A stretch of DNA of 38,998 bases. Origin: Ruminococcaceae bacterium YRB3002 (lineage in GTDB: Bacteria > Bacillota > Clostridia > Saccharofermentanales > Saccharofermentanaceae). Below are positions 31,578 through 38,775 of the stretch, one piece after another; within the stretch, counting starts at the first letter, position 1; each line of letters starts with the position of its first letter. The stretch spans positions 47,719-86,716 of the forward strand of contig FMTG01000011.1 in NCBI GenBank assembly GCA_900099715.1. The letters are read 5' to 3'. The notes beneath the pieces were generated by a model. That model was not told the origin of the DNA, did no database searches, and saw only the letters and a program-made list of their open reading frames with translations. The position numbers and the translations under genes are program-made.

Positions 31578-31999
31578 TACGTAAGCTCGGCCTCTTCGTA
31601 GGTCGCCAGAAGGCGGTTGCAGTCAGCTACTGTCAGCTTGTTGTTCAGGGCGTAGATCAGGATCGCATCGCGCCTGTTCTTGGGGTAGAGGACGGGGTTG
31701 GACGTGAGCTTGAGGAGGCGCATGGTCTCCGTAACGTCGATCTCAAGAGCGAGGGCGATGAGGATAACCTTGTCGCGGCCCGGGTTGCGGGTGCCGTCCA
31801 TGATCTGGTACATGTAGGTACGGGCGATACATGATCTGCGCTGAAGGTCGGCGATCGACCAGTCGCGCTCAAGGAGGATGTTGTTGATGTATGTCTTGAA
31901 GTCGGAAGTACCGTCGATTCCCGCCAGCACGTCGTCAAGGATCTGCGTGTCGTTGGCGCTCTTCAGGATGTTCATCAGTTCGTCCGTGTTCTTTGTCAT
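31577..31999 (-). CDS. XRE-type helix-turn-helix regulator
   Basis: A 140-residue regulator. After about 34 residues of helix, an HTH of the XRE/phage-repressor type spans about 35-95 (DWSIADLQRRSCIARTYMYQ covers the two helices). A C-terminal segment PVLYPKNRRDAILIYAL with a further helix follows. The ATG at 31999 is preceded by GGAGGT at 4 bases; an upstream in-frame start has none. It is transcribed divergently from the kinase gene, with only 42 bases between start codons, so they share a control region. XRE regulator plus membrane kinase pairs recur in Clostridia. A regulatory link between them is likely but not shown. Confidence 0.85.
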   Translation of the reverse strand: MTKNTDELMNILKSANDTQILDDVLAGIDGTSDFKTYINNILLERDWSIADLQRRSCIARTYMYQIMDGTRNPGRDKVILIALALEIDVTETMRLLKLTSNPVLYPKNRRDAILIYALNNKLTVADCNRLLATYEEAELT

Positions 32000-32025
32000 G
32001 TGTACCTCCAATACGGTTGCAAAAA

Positions 32026-32034
32026 TGGTAAAAT
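32026..32034 (+). promoter_or_regulatory. Extended -10 promoter of the kinase gene
   Basis: TGGTAAAAT (TG, one base, TAAAAT at 32029-32034) lies 7 bases before the ATG at 32042. No Shine-Dalgarno sequence fits between, so the message is probably leaderless. Confidence 0.55.
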
Positions 32035-32041
32035 TCAAGAT

Positions 32042-33076
32042 ATGAGTGACCTTGGTATCTACAAAGAATTATATCACTACGACGATAAACACAGTCTCGT
32101 AATGAACGAGATTACGCACGATGTATGCTTCATGAAGACACTGTCGCATTACGACATCGCAGTGTATCAGTACATCAAGGATCACCCCAATAAGTTCATC
32201 CCGCGCATCTACGATATCATCGAGCAGGGCGATACACTTTATGTGGTGGAGGAGTATGTGCAGGGGAGCTCTTTCGACAGCGTTATACACAGCAAGAAGC
32301 TGACTGATCAGGCGAAGATAACGTACTTTGTGCGGCTGTGCTACGGCATCAAATTTCTGCATGATGCACCGCAGCGGATCATACACAGGGACATCAAGCT
32401 GAGCAACATAATCATTGCGGAGGACGGCGATCTGAAGATCATCGATTACGACGCCGCCAAGATATATAAGCCCGGCTCCAAGCGCGACACTGTGCTCATC
32501 GGAACGGAGGGCATGGCGGCGCCGGAGCAGTACGGGTTCAGGCAGTCGGACGAGCGAACTGATATCTATGCCATCGGGCTCCTGATGAAAGAGGCTTTCC
32601 CCAATAACCCGAGGATGCAGAAGATAGCCGCCAAGGCATCTGCTTTCGAGCCGAATGACAGGTATCAGAATATATCTGCGCTGATCATGGCCATTGAGCC
32701 GGAGAAACACGGGGATCTGCTTTTTAACCCGATATGGCCCCCGCCGGGTTTCCGCACGCGAAAATGGTACAAGATGCTCATCGCGATCCTCTTCTGGGCG
32801 CTCGTAATCTTCTGGGCGTGGCGGGCAAATCCGTGGGCTCCAGGCAATCCGTTCATGACCGTTGTTCTGAATGTTTTCTGGTTCAGTAGTGCGCTGGCGT
32901 GCACCGATCTTTGCTTTGACTGGACCGGCATCTACCGCATCCTCCCCGGCATGAAAGTCACGAACGGCTGGCGTTTCCTGATCCGCGGCGTTTATTCCAT
33001 CCTGCTGATTTTCGGGATCTATGTGCTGTGCACGATCGTGATGACGATAAGGGATACGTATCTGAACGGGTTCTAA
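32042..33076 (+). CDS. Membrane Ser/Thr-type protein kinase with DYD motif
   Basis: A 344-residue protein with a kinase domain at about 10-220 and four membrane helices in the C-terminal part (about 243-340). Lys32 (FMKTL) is the likely beta-3 lysine, HRDIKLSN (115-122) the catalytic loop, DYD (135-137) stands in for DFG, and APEQYG is the APE motif. No Gly-rich loop is seen in the first 30 residues. The C-terminal membrane domain has no recognised ligand site. The start at 32042 is inferred from homology-like alignment with the kinase fold; no Shine-Dalgarno sequence is present and a leaderless message is likely. It is divergent from the XRE gene, which may be its regulator or substrate. Confidence 0.85.
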   Translation: MSDLGIYKELYHYDDKHSLVMNEITHDVCFMKTLSHYDIAVYQYIKDHPNKFIPRIYDIIEQGDTLYVVEEYVQGSSFDSVIHSKKLTDQAKITYFVRLCYGIKFLHDAPQRIIHRDIKLSNIIIAEDGDLKIIDYDAAKIYKPGSKRDTVLIGTEGMAAPEQYGFRQSDERTDIYAIGLLMKEAFPNNPRMQKIAAKASAFEPNDRYQNISALIMAIEPEKHGDLLFNPIWPPPGFRTRKWYKMLIAILFWALVIFWAWRANPWAPGNPFMTVVLNVFWFSSALACTDLCFDWTGIYRILPGMKVTNGWRFLIRGVYSILLIFGIYVLCTIVMTIRDTYLNGF

Positions 33077-33103
33077 AAACAGGGGGACAGGTCTCCTGTA
33101 ATT

Positions 33104-33220
33104 AAAATTCCACCATCCGTTCCATTAAAAGACGCTTTCAAATGAAAAAAGTGGAATAATTAATAAAATTCCATCAATCGTTCCACTTCAAGGGCATTTC
33201 AAACAAAAAAGTGGAATTTT
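33104..33220. repeat. Tandem repeat of two hairpin units, period 61
   Basis: Copies 33104-33160 and 33165-33220 share AAAATTCCA, CGTTCCA, TTTCAAA and AAAAAAGTGGAAT. Each copy begins with ATTCCA and ends with TGGAAT, an inverted pair. The period equals that of the repeat at 31344 but the sequence is different. Confidence 0.85.
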
Positions 33221-33268
33221 GATCAGTCAACTGAATGCCTTATGTGACACTTGAGAACCGTCCCCATT

Positions 33269-33904
33269 TCACATTCCCGGATACTCTCCCCTCAGCTCAC
33301 CATAGGCGATGATATTGCCCACATCGCTGTTATTAAATGTGTTCAGTTTGGAAGCCATTTCCCTGATGCCGTCGCAGGGGGAGTTGACGGGACCGCCCGG
33401 AGTCTTCATCTCCTTGAGCGCAAATACGTAAACCACATATGTGTGAGTGCCGTTGGGCGGGTACGGTCCGATGTAGTTCTGCTCGCAGCCGGGATCCAGA
33501 TGAGTGTCGCTGGTAAGGGCCGTCATGTGTAGCCAGTTGCTGCCGTCAGGGTCGATCATATAAACAACATAGAACGATGCGCCGTCAACCGCTTCCCAAG
33601 ACAGCTGCGGCGACCTGTCGAAGCCCTTGTCGTGAGAGATCTCCACGTCCCAGACGCCGTCATGAAGGTTCTCGCTCGTCACTTCAAAAGTGTCAAGCTT
33701 ATCAAAATCAAAGGAATACTGTTTGACCGCCACCAGAAAGAATCCGAAGAAAGCTGCGGGTGCCATAAGGAACACGACAATGCCGCCGGCGATCAGTCCC
33801 TTGCGCTTGCGGGCGATACCAAAGGCCAGCATCAGGATGCCGGCAAGCGGGGCGGCGATCATGATGATGGTGAGGATTGTTTTCGCGATGGCGTATATGG
33901 ACAT
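33269..33904 (-). CDS. Membrane-anchored PEBP (YbhB/Raf-kinase-inhibitor-like) protein
   Basis: A 211-residue protein. Two membrane helices (about 8-32 and 37-60) are followed by a PEBP domain with SPQLSWEAV, the DPD-x-NWLHM box, and GPYPPNGTHTY. PEBP proteins bind anionic groups; the bacterial ones have no settled role, and the name Raf inhibitor is only by similarity. Its stop codon TGA is supplied by an inverted copy of the dispersed GTGAAATGGGGACGG element (33255-33274), so the true end may have been changed. It starts 2 bases after the ThrH-like gene, so it is cotranscribed with the MBOAT operon. No link to the protein kinase 190 bases away is implied. Confidence 0.88.
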   Translation of the reverse strand: MSIYAIAKTILTIIMIAAPLAGILMLAFGIARKRKGLIAGGIVVFLMAPAAFFGFFLVAVKQYSFDFDKLDTFEVTSENLHDGVWDVEISHDKGFDRSPQLSWEAVDGASFYVVYMIDPDGSNWLHMTALTSDTHLDPGCEQNYIGPYPPNGTHTYVVYVFALKEMKTPGGPVNSPCDGIREMASKLNTFNNSDVGNIIAYGELRGEYPGM

Positions 33905-33906
33905 GC

Positions 33907-34506
33907 TTACAGGGCACCTTCGATGGCTTTCAGAAGATCGTCAAATTCCTCGAATGCGGGAAGCTCCGGATTGTCTTTCTTGATCTGCTCCGTGCTCTTG
34001 AAGAGGAAGCCTGCCTTGGACGCCTTGATCATGGCGAGATCGTTATAGCTGTCCCCTGCTGCGATGGTATCGAAGCCGATGCTCTGGAGCCCGCGAACCG
34101 TCGTCAGCTTGGAGTCGGCGATCCTCATCTTAAAGCCTGTGATCTCACCTGATTCTGCCACCTCAAGGCTGTTGCAGAACAGCGTGGGCCAGCCGAGTTT
34201 CTTCATCAGCGGCATGGCGAATTCCTCAAATGTATCGCTCAGGATTATCACCTGTGTCTCCGCTCTCAACGCGTCCAGAAATTCTCTGGCGCCGGGCAGC
34301 GGTTCGATCCTCGATATTACTTCCTGTATCTGCGGCAGGCCCAGACCGTGCTCCTTCAGAATCCCCAGTCTCCACCTCATGAGCTTGTCGTAATCGGGCT
34401 CGTCCCTTGTGGTGCGCCTCAGCTCCGGAATACCTGATTCCTCAGAAAACGCGATCCATATCTCCGGTACGAGAACACCTTCCATATCGAGACAAACAAC
34501 ATTCAT
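33907..34506 (-). CDS. thrH: ThrH-type HAD phosphatase
   Basis: A 199-residue HAD hydrolase of the ThrH branch (phosphoserine phosphatase / homoserine phosphotransferase). The first motif is CLDMEGVL with Asp7, and Glu takes the place of the second Asp, as is known for ThrH. IILSDTFEEF and AGDSYNDLAMI give motifs II to IV. In the cell it can remove phosphate from phosphoserine. It lies 30 bases after the MBOAT gene and just before the PEBP gene, so it seems to be transcribed with the FkbH/ACP/MBOAT set. It may support that pathway or be a passenger; the sequence alone cannot tell. Confidence 0.9.
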   Translation of the reverse strand: MNVVCLDMEGVLVPEIWIAFSEESGIPELRRTTRDEPDYDKLMRWRLGILKEHGLGLPQIQEVISRIEPLPGAREFLDALRAETQVIILSDTFEEFAMPLMKKLGWPTLFCNSLEVAESGEITGFKMRIADSKLTTVRGLQSIGFDTIAAGDSYNDLAMIKASKAGFLFKSTEQIKKDNPELPAFEEFDDLLKAIEGAL

Positions 34507-34536
34507 AAGCCTACCTCCGAACGTAAACTCTAACTT

Positions 34537-36051
34537 TTATATAGTAGCATAAATAAACGAACTTGCATTATATCCGAGCCCGTACATGCCGAACACCAGC
34601 ACGGCCGCGATCAGCACGACTATGATGACCCACGTAAATACAGGGTGACCTTCCGTAAGTGTGATAACAGATCTGGGCTCGTCCGTATCCTTGGGACGGA
34701 ACTTAAAAAGATCCACAGCCGCAAGCACAAGGACAGACGCGATCAGCACGATATGATTTGCCATGGTCAGGTCTATGGCCGCCTCACCTGCCGAAGCCAT
34801 GAATATTGCCTTCAGCATATCGATCGCGTCAGGCACATTGGCAGCGCGGAAGAACACAAAACCGAGCAGCACCAGCACGAATGTCCTCACCACCTGGAAG
34901 ATCTGATACGGCAGCTTGTCGCTCTTCAACACCGGTCTTATCTTCTCGAAAATGGGCTCACACATCATACCGGAAACAATATAGAAACAGTGCAGCAGAC
35001 CCGAGCCGATAATGTATTTCCACACACCGCCGTGCCAGTAGCCTATGGCCGTCCAAAGAATAACCATTGCAAGGTAGATCGGGACTTTCTTGCCCTTTTT
35101 CTTGCCGAACGCCTTCTTGGATGCATCTCCGATCTTCACGAACAAAGCACTCTTCAGCAAAGGGTAATACAGGTAGTCAGCCAGGTAGTCTCCGAGGGTG
35201 ATATGCCATCTTCTCCAGTACTCCCTGATGCTCCTCGCGAAGTAGGGGGAATTGAAGTTCTCGGGCATATTGATATCCAGGAGTTTGGACACGCCGATGA
35301 CCACGTCCATACATCCGGAGAAGTCGGCATAGAGCTGGATGGCAAACGCCGTAACGCCCAGCAGCACATACCATCCCGTGTAGATGTTGTGATCGCCATA
35401 GACAGCGTTCACTATGACTCCCGCGCGCTCAGCAATAACGAGTTTTTTGAAGAAACCCCAGCAGATGCGGATCGTACCATTCCTGAAGTTCTCCGCCGCA
35501 AGATGATGGTCGCGGCAGATCTCCTCAGACAGGTCGGAATAACGGTTCATAGGGCCCGACGTAAGATACGGGAAATACGAACCGAACAGGAAATACTTTA
35601 TGAAATTCTTCTCAGGTTCGATCTTCTCCCACAGACAGTCCAGGACATAGCCGATGAGCTGCAGTGTATAGAAAGACATTCCGAGGGGAACAGCGAACTC
35701 AAGCCAGGAACCTGACGAGGCGCCAAGAAGTGTATTGAGACTGTCTGATACAAGACCCATGACACCGTAGAATTTGACGGCACAGAGAAGTCCGAAGTTG
35801 AATACTATGGTAATTACGGCAGCGGCTCTGCGTGCAGCCGGGGAAGATGATCTGCGCCCTGCTATGAGACCGCCTGCAAATGTCGTGATTACCGACAGCA
35901 TTACAAATGCCAGCGTATATACGCCTGCAAAGCAGCAGAATGCGATGTTGGCGGGAATGAGCACGTATTTCCTGAACTTGACTGGGCAGACGTAGTAGAG
36001 CACCACGACAGCCAGAATGAACAGCAGGAAATTAAAGGATACGAGACTCAT
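34537..36051 (-). CDS. MBOAT-family O-acyltransferase (DltB/AlgI-like)
   Basis: A 504-residue integral membrane protein with 10 or more helices. The family signatures are the region REYWRRWHITLGDYL (about 276-290) and the catalytic His340 in AIGYWHGGVW. Such proteins move an acyl group from a carrier on the inside to a polymer outside the membrane, as DltB and AlgI do. Its start overlaps the VOC gene stop by one base (TGATG), and ACP and FkbH-like genes lie before it in the operon. The logical donor is the acyl group on the ACP at 36461. No SGNH/DltD-type partner gene is visible, though the FkbH protein has a SGNH-like N-terminal part. Polymer acceptor unknown. Confidence 0.93.
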   Translation of the reverse strand: MSLVSFNFLLFILAVVVLYYVCPVKFRKYVLIPANIAFCCFAGVYTLAFVMLSVITTFAGGLIAGRRSSSPAARRAAAVITIVFNFGLLCAVKFYGVMGLVSDSLNTLLGASSGSWLEFAVPLGMSFYTLQLIGYVLDCLWEKIEPEKNFIKYFLFGSYFPYLTSGPMNRYSDLSEEICRDHHLAAENFRNGTIRICWGFFKKLVIAERAGVIVNAVYGDHNIYTGWYVLLGVTAFAIQLYADFSGCMDVVIGVSKLLDINMPENFNSPYFARSIREYWRRWHITLGDYLADYLYYPLLKSALFVKIGDASKKAFGKKKGKKVPIYLAMVILWTAIGYWHGGVWKYIIGSGLLHCFYIVSGMMCEPIFEKIRPVLKSDKLPYQIFQVVRTFVLVLLGFVFFRAANVPDAIDMLKAIFMASAGEAAIDLTMANHIVLIASVLVLAAVDLFKFRPKDTDEPRSVITLTEGHPVFTWVIIVVLIAAVLVFGMYGLGYNASSFIYATI

Positions 36052-36461
36052 CAGAAGTCACCGCCTCCGGGGTTCTCCTCCACCAGCTCGATTATGCCGA
36101 TGTCCGCGCTGACCATGAAGATCACGTTCCTTCCATCGAGTGCAGGCGCGACCTGAGTATCCTGGATGACCATGAATCCATCGCTCTCAAGCTTGCGGCG
36201 CGCCGCTTCCAGATCCTCAGCGAAATAACATATATGATACGGTGAATTCTTGTAGTTCTTAAGCAGCGGGTACAGCGGCGACTCCTTCGAAGCAGGCTCG
36301 ATCAGCTCCACCCTGTAATCGCCGTTCTTCATGAAAGAAATATTCACATCGCGTACATGATCGTACTTAACAGCGCGCTCCACCTGATAGCCCAGCTTGG
36401 CGAAAGCCTCCTCAGAGCGTGCGAGCCTCTTGACCAGATACCCGATGTGGTGGACTCTCAT
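36051..36461 (-). CDS. VOC-family (glyoxalase-like) protein
   Basis: A 136-residue protein of the vicinal oxygen chelate fold with two beta-alpha-beta halves: VHHIGYLVKRL near the start, RVELIEPASKESPLY in the middle, PYHICYFAEDLEAA and NVIFMVSADIGIIELVEE near the end. The metal ligands His5 (in HHIG), His near 75 (YHIC) and Glu near the end are plausible. It resembles methylmalonyl-CoA epimerase-like members. It overlaps the MBOAT gene at its stop and the ACP gene at its start, each by one base (TGATG), so the three proteins are made together. It may act on the acyl group carried by the ACP, for example an epimerisation; that is inference. Confidence 0.85.
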   Translation of the reverse strand: MRVHHIGYLVKRLARSEEAFAKLGYQVERAVKYDHVRDVNISFMKNGDYRVELIEPASKESPLYPLLKNYKNSPYHICYFAEDLEAARRKLESDGFMVIQDTQVAPALDGRNVIFMVSADIGIIELVEENPGGGDF

Positions 36462-36703
36462 CAGCCGACGCGCTCCTGGATGATGTCAGCCATGGCACCT
36501 ACGTTCTTCATGGACGTTGTCTCACCCATCGTGAACTTGATGCCGAAAGCCCTCTCAACAGCAACGATAAGATTGATATGCTCCAGCGAATCCCAGTCCT
36601 CGATGTCGTCTGCCGTAGTCTCGTCATTTACGGTGATGTCCTCGTCATCGAACACATCCTGAAAGACTTCATTAAGCTTCGCATATATCTCTTCTCTTGT
36701 CAT
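36461..36703 (-). CDS. Acyl carrier protein
   Basis: An 80-residue carrier protein. The phosphopantetheine Ser lies in DWDSLEHINLIV (about residue 39), with acidic residues before it and the helix III region after. The ATG at 36703 is selected because AGGAGGC lies 7 bases before it; the longer in-frame start has no such site. It lies 17 bases after the FkbH-like gene stop and overlaps the VOC start by one base. It is not the fatty-acid ACP by context; the surrounding genes suggest it carries a glyceryl or similar short acyl unit made by the FkbH-like enzyme and passed on by the MBOAT protein. Confidence 0.92.
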   Translation of the reverse strand: MTREEIYAKLNEVFQDVFDDEDITVNDETTADDIEDWDSLEHINLIVAVERAFGIKFTMGETTSMKNVGAMADIIQERVG

Positions 36704-36720
36704 ATCAATAGCCTCCTGAC

Positions 36721-38505
36721 TCAAGGATTAACCTTTATGTATCTGTTCGTCGTCTCATACCCGCCCGATATATCGAGCTCGTACAGACGGTTGCCTTCCC
36801 CGTCCTCGTTTACCAGTGTGAAGCCCCGGTCGGCGAAGAAGTCTCTTACCATCTTATTCTTGGCAGTGGGATAGTAGTGCCCCACCACGGTCGTGACGCC
36901 GCGTTCCAGACACAGCCTCACGAACTCATCCATCATAGCACATTCCATATCGCGTTTTAAGACTCTGCAACTCATAAGCCACAGGTCTATATCCGCTGTT
37001 TTGCCGTCAATATGCCCAAAAGCCACGGATACGACGCCGTTATCGCCAAACCTGTCCAGAAGCCTCCCGTACAGCGTGATATACTGCGGATCCTGCGCGA
37101 TCTGCTCTATCTCCGCCAGCGAGCAGCGCCTCGTGGTGAGATTGAACTGATTGCTCTTATTCGTCAGCTCCGCGATCCTCGCCATATACACCGCATCGAA
37201 AGCCCTGATCTCCCCGACCATCTCAAGCGACTTCAGGTACTCCCCGTAATCTGCAAAGCTGCTTTCCGTGGCGGCTCTCTCCAGGTTCGCCTTATACATC
37301 TCGTTGCGCTTCAGATCGTCCGCGGAGATCCCCGTAACCTCGAAGAAACCGTTGGAATCGATCACATCGATATATGTCTCGGGAAGCCCCACCTCAGGCA
37401 CTGTAGATGAAGGCACACTGTCCCTCACGATGGCCCTCTCCGCGGGATTATCGTCGATAAAGACAAGGGAGTCCACGCCGATATTGATCTCGTTCGCGGT
37501 GGCAACAAGGTTCCTGTCCTTGTTCTCCCAGTTGGCCTTGATAATGAGAAAATCCTCCGGCTTCAGCACGGAATCAGGTCTCGACAGTCCCGCGATGGCA
37601 TTCTCCTCATCGTTCTTGGAATTAACGGTCAGCAGTATCCCCAGATCCTTATGTGCCTTCACATATTCCTGGAACTCGCTGTACAGCTCAGATACCGCAT
37701 CCTCCTGGCCGATCTTGATATTCTCCGGCCCGTCATCGCCTACCACGCCGCCCCACAGGGTGTTGTCAAGATCCAGTGTCAGAGCCTTCTTGTTCTTGCC
37801 GTAGATCGCCTTGATAATGTGGGACAGACTGAACGCGAAGTCAGGTATCGCCGCCACTGCCATGGCATACTTATACCTGTACCAATCGGCGGGATCTGCC
37901 CACCTCTTGACGCCATAGACGGATGCCTGATAGTTCGCATCATGTATGTAGAAAGTCTCATGTGCCTGTGCATACTCATAGAACATACTGTTGAGCCTGT
38001 GGATAAAGTTCAGCCTGCCATGAACATCGGACACATCTGAATTGCCCAGAAGCCTGTAGAACGGCTGCTCCATATTATTCTGTATTACCGTGCAGTGATA
38101 CCTTCCCTGCACCGCCTCCCAGGCCTGTCTGAACCTGTCAAACTCGGCCCGCGCCATGTCCTCGATCTTATCCTGGGGATCCTTAACTGTGGGAAAGTTC
38201 AGGATATTGCGCGATGTCGTATGAAAATACACCAGGTCCGGTCCAAACTCATCCAGCTCGGGATTGCCGAACACGGCATCCTCCCAGAACCTGTTATACT
38301 CGCTCTCGTAGAACTCGGCCTTGATGCCGTTATCCAGCAGAAAGAGTTCAAGCATCAGCACCACATTGGAAGTCGTGGAGCCTCCGAGAACGGCGATCTT
38401 CTTCGTCGTGTAGTTGATATTCTCCCGCGCCAGAAGCGCTTTCTTTATCGATTTCTTCTTGCGGAGAATGTACTCCGCGTCGTACGGATACTGAAGTTCC
38501 AGCAT
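36721..38505 (-). CDS. FkbH-like HAD-IIIC protein with SGNH-like and GNAT-like parts
   Basis: A 594-residue protein. The N-terminal part (about 1-200) begins with KIAVLGGSTTSNV, a SGNH-like opening. The central HAD domain has DLDNTLWGGVVGDDG, the FkbH signature with the catalytic Asp pair. The C-terminal region (about 430-585) resembles GNAT acyltransferases (YPTAKNKMVRDFF). FkbH enzymes convert 1,3-bisphosphoglycerate to glyceryl on an ACP, for hydroxymalonate-type units of polyketides. Here no polyketide synthase is near. The ATG at 38505 follows AGGAGG at 4 bases. It heads an operon with ACP, VOC and MBOAT genes, so loading of the ACP with glyceryl or a similar unit for surface acylation is the best model. 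Confidence 0.9.
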   Translation of the reverse strand: MLELQYPYDAEYILRKKKSIKKALLARENINYTTKKIAVLGGSTTSNVVLMLELFLLDNGIKAEFYESEYNRFWEDAVFGNPELDEFGPDLVYFHTTSRNILNFPTVKDPQDKIEDMARAEFDRFRQAWEAVQGRYHCTVIQNNMEQPFYRLLGNSDVSDVHGRLNFIHRLNSMFYEYAQAHETFYIHDANYQASVYGVKRWADPADWYRYKYAMAVAAIPDFAFSLSHIIKAIYGKNKKALTLDLDNTLWGGVVGDDGPENIKIGQEDAVSELYSEFQEYVKAHKDLGILLTVNSKNDEENAIAGLSRPDSVLKPEDFLIIKANWENKDRNLVATANEINIGVDSLVFIDDNPAERAIVRDSVPSSTVPEVGLPETYIDVIDSNGFFEVTGISADDLKRNEMYKANLERAATESSFADYGEYLKSLEMVGEIRAFDAVYMARIAELTNKSNQFNLTTRRCSLAEIEQIAQDPQYITLYGRLLDRFGDNGVVSVAFGHIDGKTADIDLWLMSCRVLKRDMECAMMDEFVRLCLERGVTTVVGHYYPTAKNKMVRDFFADRGFTLVNEDGEGNRLYELDISGGYETTNRYIKVNP

Positions 38506-38520
38506 GTTTCCTCCTAAAAT

Positions 38521-38548
38521 GTGAAATGGGGACGGTTCCTTTTTCACC
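38521..38548. repeat. Dispersed GTGAAATGGGGACGG hairpin element, copy C
   Basis: Same text as copies A and B, here just upstream of the FkbH-like gene. A related fragment GAAAAAGGGACGG follows at about 38572-38585, next to the insertion sequence. Confidence 0.85.
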
Positions 38549-38699
38549 TTATTTATAATAACAGAGAAAAGATGAAAAAGGGACGGTTCCCAATGTCATT
38601 AAGTTAAGAAATTTTTCTCTGATATTCGGCATTTTAGATAGTGCCGAGTTTTTTTTACTTTTTTTCAAGAAAACAGTTGACACTGCAACCTAAATGTGC

Positions 38700-38737
38700 G
38701 GCCTCATTAGCTCCACCAGCTCGGAGCTAATGAGGCC
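38700..38737 (+). repeat. 15-bp hairpin before the transposase gene
   Basis: GGCCTCATTAGCTCC (38700-38714) and GGAGCTAATGAGGCC (38723-38737) pair fully around an 8-nt loop. It has no T-run after it, so it is not a normal terminator; such hairpins before transposase genes may limit read-through translation. Confidence 0.8.
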
Positions 38738-38775
38738 CTTGGAATTAAGGAAACTCGATCCCAAGGAGGCACAAC

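Noticed and set aside
33077..33103. Terminator after the kinase gene
   Set aside because: ACAGG and CCTGT can pair around a GGGGACAGGTCT-like centre, but there is no T-run and the text belongs to a dispersed repeat type.
32042..33904. Functional link between the protein kinase and the Raf-inhibitor-like PEBP protein
   Set aside because: They are convergent, separated by repeats, and the PEBP gene belongs to another operon; the name similarity is not evidence.
34645..35715. Plus-strand 356-residue ORF opposite the MBOAT gene
   Set aside because: His/Arg-rich text without a fold, no ribosome site, and fully covered by a well-supported gene.
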